Source: JAOZHU01 sp964506435 (GTDB lineage Archaea > Thermoproteota > Bathyarchaeia > Bathyarchaeales > Bathycorpusculaceae). Taken from it: a stretch of DNA of 64,000 nt. The notes beneath the pieces are model-generated. The model saw only the letters and a program-made list of their open reading frames with translations, did not search any database and was not told where the DNA came from. The stretch covers positions 9,078 through 73,077 of the forward strand of contig CAZDLK010000004.1 of the NCBI GenBank assembly GCA_964506435.1, in the 5' to 3' direction. Within the stretch, counting starts at the first letter, position 1. Each line of letters begins with the position of its first letter. This document shows, piece by piece, positions 44,346-52,831 of the stretch. The translations under genes and the position numbers were made by a program.

Positions 44346-45894
44346 ACGTTAAAATGGCAATAGACCGCGGCGTCTCTCCCACCACAGCCTCATACTCAAA
44401 CCTGCCTGAAGCATTGAGGCTCACGTAAACATCCATTATATCCGCGTGCTCATAAAGAAACAAGTACTTCACGTTTTTCTCTTGACACAACTCAACCAGT
44501 TCTGTCACGTTAAAATTATACGCGAACGAATCAATAGGCAACTCTGGATACTGCAACACTGGATTCTGCGTAGCCTCAGCCGCAGGCAAATAAAACCGTA
44601 CCATATCCTGATTAAACAGGTTCCAAGCACGCAAAACCACTATCGACTCGTTCCCGCTAAGGCGGCTAGCCACGTAAGCTGTTGCCTCATCGATAGGTAT
44701 GTGAATCTGGTCTCTCTCAGTCATCTGATACGCGTCATAACTACTGTAAACAATCGCAGACGCTGCCAAAGCAATGAACAGCACCGCCGCAACTTGCCTA
44801 ACACGATGATTGCTGAGGCTCACTTGCCTCTGCTTCCACGCCGCGCCTATTTTGCCGTAAACGAAAAAGATGAAGCTGGCAGCGGAAATTGCCAAAACTG
44901 GAAAAAGCGGAGTCACATAGCGCCACTGCTTGTTAGGAATCAAAGTGAAGAAAACGTAAACTACGATAAACCACAGCAGAAAGAACTTGTCCTCATTTCT
45001 TCGCCTATACGCCCACAAAGCTAAACCGCATAAACCTAAAATGTACAGCGGCAGCGAAATAGGATGAACAGGAATATCCTCGAAAGGCCACGTCATCTCA
45101 ATCAAATAAAATATAGGCCAAAAGAACCGCCCACTGTACACCGCCCTGTCTTCTCCGCCTTCTTGCACCACGTAGAGGAGTTCTCCAAATTTTTCCAAAC
45201 CATTAATCTGGTAAATAACCAAAACCCACGGAACCACAATTAAAATCGCTATCAACGGCAACACAAGAAACTTGGAGAACCGTAACCGCAGCTTCTTCCG
45301 GCTTAAAACCAAAATCGCCGCTATCATCACTAGGCCTGCAACTAAAATCTGGTATTTGGCGAGAAAACCCAAACCCAACGCCAAACCGCACAGGAGCAGC
45401 ATTTTGTTCTGGCTGAAACGCATCCAAGAAAAGAAAAAGAGTAAAGCAAGCGAAAAAAAGAAAATCAGCACTGTCTCCAGCATAGCCATTCTTGAAACCC
45501 AAAAGAACCCCGGCATAACGCCGAGCAGAACGGCTGCAAGCAACCCGATTTTGGGGCCATAAGTGCGGTTAGCAAACTCGAAGACAATCCATACTGAAAG
45601 AAGCGAAAACATCACCGCCACAAGCCTGCCAGCGGCGGCGCTTACGCCGAATATTTGGAAGAAAACTGCTGTTAACAGATCATACACAGGCGGATAATAA
45701 CCGTAAGTTGACACGTACAATTGCGATTGCCCACGCGCCAAGAGTAACCCGCCGTACAAATGGGAAATTTCGTCCCATTGAATCGACATGTACCCCAAAT
45801 TAAGCGCCAAAAAACAACCGTAAACTATGATAAACACCAGTAAGGCTAACCGCCACTTGTTGAACACGCGCTTAAACCATGACTGCAAATTCAA
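44338..45894 (-). CDS. GT39-like membrane glycosyltransferase
   Basis: 518 residues with about 11-12 membrane helices. The first extracytoplasmic loop has IQWDEISHLYGGLLLARGQ, the D-E of ArnT/PMT-type GT-C enzymes, then YGYYPPVYDLLTAVFFQIFG and the AGRLVAVMFSLLS loop. The C-terminal soluble part (about 430-518) ends in EYEAVVGETPRSIAI. It would move a sugar from a lipid-phosphate donor to protein or lipid. Divergent, 195 bp away, from the dolichyl-phosphate sugar synthase-like gene at 46089, a likely donor maker. Confidence 0.85.
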   Translation of the reverse strand: MNLQSWFKRVFNKWRLALLVFIIVYGCFLALNLGYMSIQWDEISHLYGGLLLARGQSQLYVSTYGYYPPVYDLLTAVFFQIFGVSAAAGRLVAVMFSLLSVWIVFEFANRTYGPKIGLLAAVLLGVMPGFFWVSRMAMLETVLIFFFSLALLFFFSWMRFSQNKMLLLCGLALGLGFLAKYQILVAGLVMIAAILVLSRKKLRLRFSKFLVLPLIAILIVVPWVLVIYQINGLEKFGELLYVVQEGGEDRAVYSGRFFWPIFYLIEMTWPFEDIPVHPISLPLYILGLCGLALWAYRRRNEDKFFLLWFIVVYVFFTLIPNKQWRYVTPLFPVLAISAASFIFFVYGKIGAAWKQRQVSLSNHRVRQVAAVLFIALAASAIVYSSYDAYQMTERDQIHIPIDEATAYVASRLSGNESIVVLRAWNLFNQDMVRFYLPAAEATQNPVLQYPELPIDSFAYNFNVTELVELCQEKNVKYLFLYEHADIMDVYVSLNASGRFEYEAVVGETPRSIAILTFK

Positions 45895-46088
45895 CAGGTA
45901 AACACTCCCAAACCACGACTATACATGACCCTGAACTCGTTAACTACTTACTATTCCAGTTGTCTTCCTTAGGAAAGAAAAGTAAATACGAACTTCTAAA
46001 AAAGGGTTCCCTGAAGCTTATGCCGAAAAGTCAAAAACCATTTATTGCCTAAAGCAGCATTGGTCTTAAAAGGGAACGGTTAAACGCT

Positions 46089-46838
46089 TTGAAAACGGCA
46101 CTGCCTGAAAAAGAAATTTCAATCGTGCTGCCTGCTTACAACGAAGCCGTGCGCATCGAACAGTGCCTCAAAAAAGTTGAACACGCCGTCAACTCCCTTA
46201 CCGGCTCCTACGAAATCATCGTTGCTGAGGACGGAAGCACAGACGGCACAGACCGCATCGTGGCTAACTTGTCAAAAAGCAACCCACACGTGAGCCTTCT
46301 GCATTCGCCTGTTCGCTTAGGCAAAGGCAAAGCCATAAAAAACGCACTTCGCAGAGCCAAAGGCGACATCATCGTTTTCATGGATGCTGACCTGTCTGCA
46401 AACCTCAACGCTCTGCCCATTATCGTGCAGTTGGCTAAAGAGCACCGCGGATTGGCAATCGGTTCACGACACGTTAAAGGCTCCAGAGTAAAGCGACCGT
46501 TCACACGAACCGTATTCAGCTTAACCTACAACCTGCTTGCACGAATGCTTTTCCTAGACGGAGTACATGACCACCAATGCGGCTTCAAAGCCATGAGCCG
46601 TGAAGTCGCAACGGTCGTGCAAAACAAAGCCAAGTCAGACGGTTTCTTCCTAGACACCGAGATTATTCTGCAGTGCAAAAGACGAGGCTTTGCGGTTGTA
46701 GAAGTTGGAGTGGAATGGGCTGAAAACAAAAAAACAAGCGAATCAGTAATCAAGCCATTCCGTGAAGCCGTAAAAATGGGAATAGACCTGCTCAAATTCA
46801 GGTTAAACATAGACGGCTACAAGGAAACGGCAAAGTGA
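46089..46838 (+). CDS. GT2 dolichyl-phosphate sugar synthase-like (DPM1/ALG5 type)
   Basis: 249 residues, TTG start. ISIVLPAYNEAVRIEQCLKK, EIIVAEDGSTDGTDRIV, RLGKGKAIKNALRRAKGDII, VFMDADLSANLNALP (the D-A-D metal site), then HDHQCGFKAMSR and GFFLDTEIILQCKRRGF. It makes dolichyl-phosphate-linked glucose or mannose from a nucleotide sugar. There is no C-terminal membrane domain. It probably feeds the GT39-like enzyme at 44338 and the N-glycosylation system. Confidence 0.88.
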   Translation: MKTALPEKEISIVLPAYNEAVRIEQCLKKVEHAVNSLTGSYEIIVAEDGSTDGTDRIVANLSKSNPHVSLLHSPVRLGKGKAIKNALRRAKGDIIVFMDADLSANLNALPIIVQLAKEHRGLAIGSRHVKGSRVKRPFTRTVFSLTYNLLARMLFLDGVHDHQCGFKAMSREVATVVQNKAKSDGFFLDTEIILQCKRRGFAVVEVGVEWAENKKTSESVIKPFREAVKMGIDLLKFRLNIDGYKETAK

Positions 46839-46947
46839 ATGAAAAACCCGCGACACCGTCCCGCAAGTCTAATGGAAAGAAAAAGACAGCAATGGAAAAT
46901 GCACTATTGCCACTTGTTGGAGAAACTTCACCGTGTAAAAGGGGAAG

Positions 46948-47064
46948 CTAACGTTTAATACATTTACCAGTTGCTGCATCAAAATGGTTTGTATCGCCGT
47001 AGTCACAGTTTTTGCAGTCGTTGGTTATGTCTTGTCCGAACGGGCACCCCTTTAAATCCGCCAT
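46948..47064 (-). CDS. Cys-rich micro-protein (putative zinc binding)
   Basis: 38 residues from the ATG at 47064: starts MADLKGCPFGQDITNDCKNC, ends ATGKCIKR. Four Cys in C-x9-C-x2-C-x14-C spacing suggest a small zinc finger. No ribosome-binding site is obvious. A plus-strand frame of the same length (46835-46951) abuts it but lacks any pattern. Confidence 0.45.
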   Translation of the reverse strand: MADLKGCPFGQDITNDCKNCDYGDTNHFDAATGKCIKR

Positions 47065-47391
47065 AAACACACTTCCACGTACCCTAACAGCAACCGCAGA
47101 TATAAAAACCGTAATGGTGAACTGGGATAGGTTTCATTCTCGTTCATATACACGGGATAAATAGTATACGGAAAGTATGCCACGAAGTTGCACCACCTGT
47201 TTGCCAACCATTTTCTTCCCATGCCTTCCTCACCACGGGATTGCGCTTAAGATACCCATCGACAATCTCCTTGGGCACTCTGTTCAAAAGAATAATACTG
47301 AGAGTAATGTTTGCTTTTCTGTAAAGTCAACTTGTTAACGAAGGTAGTTGCTCCAAACAACAACGAAAAAACTGGGTGCAAAAAGCAGAAG
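47065..47391. other. Intergenic region, nothing firm
   Basis: On the minus strand around 47150-47330 a frame without ATG reads RVPKEIVDGYLKRNPVVRKA then WEENGWQTGGA. It looks protein-like but has no good start and stops soon; it may be a gene fragment. No RNA gene seen. Confidence 0.3.
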
Positions 47392-47727
47392 TTATAGTTC
47401 GATTTTTTGCAGCATCGCGATTAGGGTACCGTAGGAGTCCAGTAAATGGCTTTTTTCATGTTCTGCTTTGCCCTCTATCTTGAGAGTTTCGCTTAGAGAG
47501 CTTATAGCTGCCGCTTTGTATATTGATGTTTTCTCTGCGGTTTCAGCATTTACGGGAGCATGCAATTGTTCAATGGATGTGTGGAGTGCTTTAAGTTGCG
47601 AAATACACTGTTGCAAATTATCAACGAAGTTTTTTTCTTCTTTCAGGTACTCTTCGAGTCTAACTTCGAGTTTACGGACTTCCCTAAGGAAGTCTTCGGA
47701 TACCATGTTTAAAGAGTCACTTTTCAT
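47392..47727 (-). CDS. Small coiled-coil protein downstream of hydrogenase
   Basis: 111 residues, helical throughout (EDFLREVRKLEVRLEEYLKE, NLQQCISQLKALHTSIEQLH, SSLSETLKIEGKAEHEKSHL). It starts 18 bp after the hydrogenase stop on the same strand, so the two are co-transcribed. One Cys only; no cofactor motif. It could be a partner or scaffold of the hydrogenase (inference from position only). Confidence 0.6.
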   Translation of the reverse strand: MKSDSLNMVSEDFLREVRKLEVRLEEYLKEEKNFVDNLQQCISQLKALHTSIEQLHAPVNAETAEKTSIYKAAAISSLSETLKIEGKAEHEKSHLLDSYGTLIAMLQKIEL

Positions 47728-47745
47728 GTTTAACCACTCGTTATT

Positions 47746-49557
47746 TTAAATTGTGTTGAAGAGAGAGCATTTGTTGTAAGTAGTGTGTAAAAGTTCATGG
47801 GCAGTGTGACTTAACGGTTTTTCCAGAAATGCCTCATATAATGCTTTAATCTCTGGGTTTTCATGGCTCATACGTAGTCTGCAAATCTCTTTGTCGTCTC
47901 GATTCAGCCCAGCAGCACGTGCTTTTTTAGTGCAGACATTTGTAGGCAGAGGTTGCCCGCCACCACCAATACATCCACCCGGGCAGGTCATAAACTCTAT
48001 AAAATGATACTTCGAAAATTCGCCCTCTGCCATAACGGATTCGCATACTTTATGTGCATTCTCTAATCCATGTGCCACGGCAACTTTGACAGCTTTGTCG
48101 CCAATCTGGATTTGAGCTCGTTTAACTCCGTCTGCGCCAGCTAAAAAGCTAAATTCGAGATTAGACGGTGCCACTCCTGTAAGTATTGTGCTGACTGTTC
48201 TAAGCGCGGCTTCCATGACTCCACCCGTTCGACCAAAAATTGGAGCTGCACCCGTGTAATCACCCAACAGAAAATCAGCGCTTTCTTCAGGCAACGCACG
48301 CAAATCAAGCCCCGCCATCTTTATGAGACGTGCTAGTTCTCTCGCAGTGAGCACCAGATCAACATCTTGGAAATCTCTATTGACGCCGTCTTGATTTTGC
48401 CAGTACTTGGAGGCGCTGTTCATTTCTGGACGGGTAGCTTCAGTCTTCTTGGCGGTACAGGGCATAAAAGAGATCACACGCATAGCTTCGGGTTTTACGT
48501 TTAACGATTCTGCTCCAAACGTTTTGGCAATTGCTCCAAACATCTGTTGTGGACTTTTTGCCGTGGATAAGTGGGGTACCAGTTCAGGGTAGAATCTTTC
48601 AGTAAACCGAATCCAGCTAGGGCAGCAGGATGTAAACAGCGGCAAAACGCCGCCTTTGGTTAGTCGTTCTATGAATTCGGTTCCTTCCTCCATAATGGTT
48701 AGGTCAGCTGCAAAGTTGGTGTCCCATACTTTTTCAAATCCCAGTCGCCGTAGAGCCGCATAGATTTTGCCAGTAACCAGTTCACCCGCAGGAATGTTGA
48801 ACTCTTCGCCCAGAGAAGCGCGAGTTGCAGGGGCAAATTCTGCTACACAATATATTTGAGGTTCTTTGAGCAGGTTCCAAGCTTTAAAGGCGTCATCACA
48901 TTCGTGCATAGCACCAGCGGGTCTAGTAAAAACGCAGCTTTGGCAACTCAAGAATTCAGCTAATTCATTGTTGCTTGTTATTGCACCCATGGGGCAATGA
49001 AGAATACATTGGCCGCATCTGACGCAGCGATTTTCATCAATTAGCACGCCTTCTTTTTCATCGAAGCTTAATGCTTCAACCCCTTGACGCAAACATGTCT
49101 CAACGCAAGCTTGGCAACGGATACACTTGTTTGGATCATGAATAATTGATGGCTGTGCCTTACGTTGAGGGAACGAAAACTGCTCGTATTCCTCTTGCTC
49201 TATAAAGCCAGCGTTTACTCCTTCAACAACAATTTTCTTTTGCCATTCACGCATAAAGAAACATTCATGATTTTTTAAAAGCAAATTCGTGCGGTCGGCA
49301 AGTTCCGCCTTTAATTTTGGTGTTTGAGTTTCAATTGCCATACCATTCTGTGCCAAACGCTTCTTTAAGACAGGGAGTGTGACCAATTGTCCATTTATTT
49401 CAGCTATACCTAAGAGTGGACAAAAAGGATTTCGTATCCAATCCTTTGTTTCGCCCAATTCTGGTGTTGAAATAGTTTCTTTGGCATATTTAATAGCGTC
49501 TAAAATCGATAAGCCTTCTGGCAGTTGAATTTGTTTTTTGTTTATGGTTATTTGCAA
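47746..49557 (-). CDS. [FeFe] hydrogenase, group A type, with fused small-subunit domain
   Basis: Catalyses reversible proton reduction to H2. 603 residues from a TTG at 49557 (GGTGAG just upstream; a TTG at 49569 is also possible). Two ferredoxin clusters: C145-x2-C-x2-C-x3-C (CIRCQACVETC) and C178-x2-C-x2-C-x3-C (CVRCGQCILHC). H-cluster motifs: L1 FTSCCPSW (about 309), L2 MPCTAKKTE (365), L3 EFMTCPGGCIGGGGQP (521). The C-terminus has the small-subunit domain (SHENPEIKALYEAFL, AHELLHTTY). The N-terminal [2Fe-2S] and His-ligated [4Fe-4S] sites of Clostridium-type enzymes are reduced to single Cys remnants (NPFCPLLG, NHECFF). A further CQSC ... C220 segment lies before the H domain. The maturases HydEFG are not in this window. 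Confidence 0.93.
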   Translation of the reverse strand: MQITINKKQIQLPEGLSILDAIKYAKETISTPELGETKDWIRNPFCPLLGIAEINGQLVTLPVLKKRLAQNGMAIETQTPKLKAELADRTNLLLKNHECFFMREWQKKIVVEGVNAGFIEQEEYEQFSFPQRKAQPSIIHDPNKCIRCQACVETCLRQGVEALSFDEKEGVLIDENRCVRCGQCILHCPMGAITSNNELAEFLSCQSCVFTRPAGAMHECDDAFKAWNLLKEPQIYCVAEFAPATRASLGEEFNIPAGELVTGKIYAALRRLGFEKVWDTNFAADLTIMEEGTEFIERLTKGGVLPLFTSCCPSWIRFTERFYPELVPHLSTAKSPQQMFGAIAKTFGAESLNVKPEAMRVISFMPCTAKKTEATRPEMNSASKYWQNQDGVNRDFQDVDLVLTARELARLIKMAGLDLRALPEESADFLLGDYTGAAPIFGRTGGVMEAALRTVSTILTGVAPSNLEFSFLAGADGVKRAQIQIGDKAVKVAVAHGLENAHKVCESVMAEGEFSKYHFIEFMTCPGGCIGGGGQPLPTNVCTKKARAAGLNRDDKEICRLRMSHENPEIKALYEAFLEKPLSHTAHELLHTTYNKCSLFNTI

Positions 49558-49708
49558 GTTCTCACCCAATAGTATTACTAATTTTAAAAAAGGTAGCACT
49601 ATTTTAGAGTTGCTATGCCCAAACAACAATAATCGATATTCATCACGCAAAAAAACAAATAACAGCAAATTTTAAGACAAAACCAATCAAACACAAAGAG
49701 ATAAAAAA

Positions 49709-50091
49709 ATGTCAAGAATAACACGAGTAGGAATAACCTTTCCGCAGACCTCCTAAAAGACTTCGATGGCATAACCAGCAAAATGGGATACGAAAGCCGA
49801 AGCAAAGCCATCCAAGACGCAGTAAGACTTTTTGTTTCAGAGAGAAAAGGGATACAGGTTAACGACAATAGCGAGCAGACCGATATGATAGTTATGGTTT
49901 ATGACCACGATACCCGAAACCTTGAATCTGAATTAACAGATACGCAGCAGCATCATCCTGGATTGGCAATATGCATCTACGATGCATGTTCACATAAGCG
50001 AAGAGATTGCTTGGAAGCTATTGCAGTAAAGGGTAAGGTTTCTGAGATTCGGAAACTAAGTGATGAACTTGCCACTAAAAGAGGGGCGTAA
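49709..50091 (+). pseudogene. NikR-like regulator, frameshifted
   Basis: The gene starts ATG at 49709 as MSRITRVGITF, then hits a stop after PQTS. Dropping into the next frame at about 49743 restores ADLLKDFDGITSKMGYESRS, a perfect RHH continuation, through to KRGA at 50091. One base is missing in the CCN-GCA step. The C-terminal domain keeps the NikR fold (MVYDHDTRNLESELTDTQQ, DCLEAIAVKGKV), but the H-x-H-x5-C nickel pattern is replaced by ACSHKRRDC. It is divergent from the hydrogenase gene. A pseudogene, unless the missing base is an assembly error; an internal start could still give a 102-residue product. Confidence 0.75.
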
Positions 50092-50166
50092 AAACCCTCA
50101 AAACAATAATCGCAACATTTTGGAACCAATAAGGCATAACTAAATACGATTTGCCCTTTTGCTATT

Positions 50167-50991
50167 TTAGCTGAATTTATGTTTCGACAAGTAATGTTGG
50201 ATAAGTCGTTTGGCGTAATATCTTTGTGCTATCCTTTTAACATAGTACTTCTGTCTGAAAGTAGCTGAGGCCCAGGCACATCGGCGGCATAAAGCGGCGT
50301 CGTCCATTTTAAAACAGGTGGCACGTACCTTTTGATATTCCGATGATCTAACCAGGTCAAGCCAAGATTGCGACACCAAGTTGCCAAGCGCGTGTTTAAG
50401 CCCAAAGTCCATACAGCACAAAACAACAGTGCAGTCGGGAAGCATAACAAACTGGGGCGCAAAGAGCTTTTCGCAAAAGAACAAGCCGCGAATGAGCCGT
50501 TTTGGAGCGTTGCTGCAGAGTCCTGCGCGTTCATTTGAAATGAAATTTTCATTCATTACATAAAAAGTATTAACCCGCAACTGTTTCAAAGTAGCACTTA
50601 ACGTATCGTTATATGCTTGGGTAACTGGAATTTTTGCGTTACCTAAATTGTCTGGTAAATGTAAAGTTACTTCAGGATTGCAACATTGAAGCCTTTCTAT
50701 ATCCGTTTTTTTGAGGCCAACAAGAGTTGTGAATAAGCTAACTTTATAGCCTTTTGAATGGGCGTACTCAATCATATCTATGCATTGCGGGTTAAGGAAA
50801 GGTTCGGCAAAACCCGAAAAATGAATTGCCACTTGCCTAGGCACTTTAGACAGCGCTGTCCTGAAATTGCTGAGTTTTAGGGTTTTGCAGCCGTGATAAT
50901 GTTCTTGAAAAACATGCTGAGGACAAAAACTGCAGTCAATAACACATTTGCTTACAGTGGTTATTTCTAGTCTTGATAAAGGTTGAAACAT
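50167..50991 (-). CDS. Radical SAM protein with SPASM-like C-terminal Cys cluster
   Basis: 274 residues. SAM motif in SKCVIDCSFCPQ (C-x3-C-x2-C), then IHFSGFAEPFLNPQ in place of GGE and NPEVTLHLPDN. The C-terminal half has FCEKLFAPQFVMLPDCTVVLCC and ALCRRCAW, the Cys spacing of SPASM auxiliary cluster domains. It ends with a basic Tyr-rich tail (KYYVKRIAQRYYAKRLI). Not HydE or HydG by motif. Substrate unknown; followed by a membrane-protein gene upstream on the same strand. Confidence 0.78.
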   Translation of the reverse strand: MFQPLSRLEITTVSKCVIDCSFCPQHVFQEHYHGCKTLKLSNFRTALSKVPRQVAIHFSGFAEPFLNPQCIDMIEYAHSKGYKVSLFTTLVGLKKTDIERLQCCNPEVTLHLPDNLGNAKIPVTQAYNDTLSATLKQLRVNTFYVMNENFISNERAGLCSNAPKRLIRGLFFCEKLFAPQFVMLPDCTVVLCCMDFGLKHALGNLVSQSWLDLVRSSEYQKVRATCFKMDDAALCRRCAWASATFRQKYYVKRIAQRYYAKRLIQHYLSKHKFS

Positions 50992-51014
50992 GACGTGTGA
51001 CCGCCTAAGTTGAT

Positions 51015-51647
51015 TTAGTCCTCCTTTGCTGTTGGCGGTGGGACAAAATTTTCCACTCTTTTGGATAGAGAAACTGCGATGTTGACTCCAATAATCGATG
51101 AGGGAATAGTCAAAAGAGATAGCGTGGCAAAAGTTGCTATAAATCCAGATGGAATGATGAAGCCCAGAAAGGGGGCGCTACGAATCATCGTTTGGAATAA
51201 CTGTACAATCGGCAGACCAGCAATCGTCCAAACAAAAGCAGTCCAACACCAATATACAATCGGGAAGATACTTCCCATTAGATACCGTGAAACCCTGTTG
51301 AGTGGATTAAACCGCAGGGTTAACAGGTCCAAGGATAGCCCGATTGCTATGCCCAAAAATGGTTTGAATAAACCGGGCATGTTTCCCCATATAGTAGTTG
51401 GCACGGTGAGAAGACCATAAATGAAAAAATACAGTGTGAAAACGCTTTTTCGTGTTACAGCCCAAACTATGTAGGCAAAAAAAATGTCTAAGGGTACCAT
51501 CAGGAAGGCGCCAAGAAAAACCTGTGGGATGATGACTTTTAGGGCAGGAGCAAAAACTATTGATATTACAAAGTTCATGGCGGACATTATGGCGATTAGA
51601 GCTAAATCAAAAGGTCGAAGGCGGAACTGATCTCGAAAGCTTTTCAA
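51015..51647 (-). CDS. ECF S-component-like membrane protein
   Basis: 210 residues, about six helices. The opening PFDLALIAIMSAMNFVISIV with A-x-x-S/A-A-x-N is typical of substrate-binding S components of ECF vitamin transporters. Later helices (GLFKPFLGIAIGLSLDLLTL, FLGFIIPSGFIATFATLSLL) fit. The ligand cannot be predicted. Transcribed with the radical SAM gene (23 bp apart). Confidence 0.65.
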   Translation of the reverse strand: MKSFRDQFRLRPFDLALIAIMSAMNFVISIVFAPALKVIIPQVFLGAFLMVPLDIFFAYIVWAVTRKSVFTLYFFIYGLLTVPTTIWGNMPGLFKPFLGIAIGLSLDLLTLRFNPLNRVSRYLMGSIFPIVYWCWTAFVWTIAGLPIVQLFQTMIRSAPFLGFIIPSGFIATFATLSLLTIPSSIIGVNIAVSLSKRVENFVPPPTAKED

Positions 51648-51742
51648 TTGCGCAACCTCTTCAACAGTATTACCTTTTTTAAGAAAAGTAACACCTATAT
51701 ACGCGTTTGCGGAAAAAATGTTAAATAAATGGAGGAAAAAGA

Positions 51743-52468
51743 GTGGTTCTGGAAATCGAAACCGACGCCGCAGTAATTCTATTAAAAGTACTCCTCAGTT
51801 GTCAATGCTCTATTACCAAGAAAGCTGAAGAAGAAATTGCACACTATATCCTGTCTCAGAGGGACAAGCCATCGCTTAACTTCAAGAGCATTATTGACAT
51901 GGCGGGTGGACCTAATCTCGACACGGTGTTCCGAAGACTGAGAGATTGCTGTTTCTACTCTAAAGACAATTTGGCTGAAGTCGTAATAACTAAGGAAGAC
52001 GTGTATAGGCATTTTTGCAGTGCTTATCACTGGAAAATCACAGAAGATGCACTCTTAACAATTCCTGAAAGGGCTAATGTGCCAATAACAAATATTCCCT
52101 CATGGTCGATAGGGCACATGCTTCTTCCAGTAAAGCTTTCAAAAGAAAACGGCTCAGTTAAGGCTGAATACTCAGGTTCAGGCTTTAGAATAAGCATTTT
52201 AAATGTCTTCTTCCCATCGGACATGGAAATCCATCAAGACATCGCGTATTCACTCCATTTTGCCTCAGTTATCTCGGAGATAAATTTTACACATACAAGA
52301 ATGATTAGTCAACAACTTGACTCCATTGATCAATTTGTAAAGTTTAGAAAGGAGACCGAGATGATAGACTATGGCGATTTTCAAAGATTTGGAAATTACA
52401 GAAATTTATGTGAGGCTCGGTATTGTAAGTATTTCAACAATTCTTTGCAGATGAGAGTAACAGCCTGA
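51743..52468 (+). CDS. Unknown protein, 241 residues
   Basis: No family recognised. Begins VLEIETDAAVILLKVLLSCQ, contains a likely DNA- or RNA-contact helical region (SLNFKSIIDMAGGPNLDTVF), and a C-terminal part with SISLHFASVISEIN-like helices and several Cys near the end (LCEARYCKY). A TTAAATA box 20 bp before the GTG start suggests a leaderless transcript. Confidence 0.55.
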   Translation: MVLEIETDAAVILLKVLLSCQCSITKKAEEEIAHYILSQRDKPSLNFKSIIDMAGGPNLDTVFRRLRDCCFYSKDNLAEVVITKEDVYRHFCSAYHWKITEDALLTIPERANVPITNIPSWSIGHMLLPVKLSKENGSVKAEYSGSGFRISILNVFFPSDMEIHQDIAYSLHFASVISEINFTHTRMISQQLDSIDQFVKFRKETEMIDYGDFQRFGNYRNLCEARYCKYFNNSLQMRVTA

Positions 52469-52498
52469 AAATAGTATGAATTCACATCTGGGCGGAAG

Positions 52499-52571
52499 TA
52501 GCCCGGGAGAGATTCGAACTCTCGTCAATGGCTCCAAAGGCCACTATGCTTGGCCACTACACCACCGGGCT
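52499..52571 (-). tRNA. tRNA-Gln (TTG)
   Basis: Minus-strand AGCCCGG acceptor pairs with CCGGGCT; anticodon arm GTGGC-CTTTGGA-GCCAT gives anticodon TTG; T-arm has GTTCGAATC. Discriminator A, no encoded CCA. Intact 73-nt gene. Confidence 0.93.
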
Positions 52572-52831
52572 TCTCAAGCTGCTGATCCTGATTTCTCAGC
52601 GTCAGAGTTTTAAGAATCCCCTTTTTTCCTAATAAGCATTCTGAAGTTGCTTGTGAAAATTTGGCTGGAATCTATAACTGGAGTGAGTATCTGGAAAGTA
52701 TGGGCTGAATCTTTTTATTCAAACCGTAAAGCTTATATATTAAGTCTGTTCAATGGCTTAGTCTGCGCGAACCGCGTGTGCTGTTTTCTCAGCCTAAAAC
52801 GGTTAGAGCGGCGGTTCTACGCACATGTCGA

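Noticed and set aside
46835..46951. Plus-strand 38-codon frame overlapping the end of the glycosyltransferase gene
   Set aside because: It has a GTGA overlap start, but its sequence is low in pattern, and the antisense frame has a clear Cys motif; I kept only the latter.
50167..50991. Radical SAM gene as HydE or HydG maturase of the hydrogenase
   Set aside because: It has a SPASM-like C-terminus and lacks the HydE/HydG sequence layout; position near the hydrogenase is not enough.
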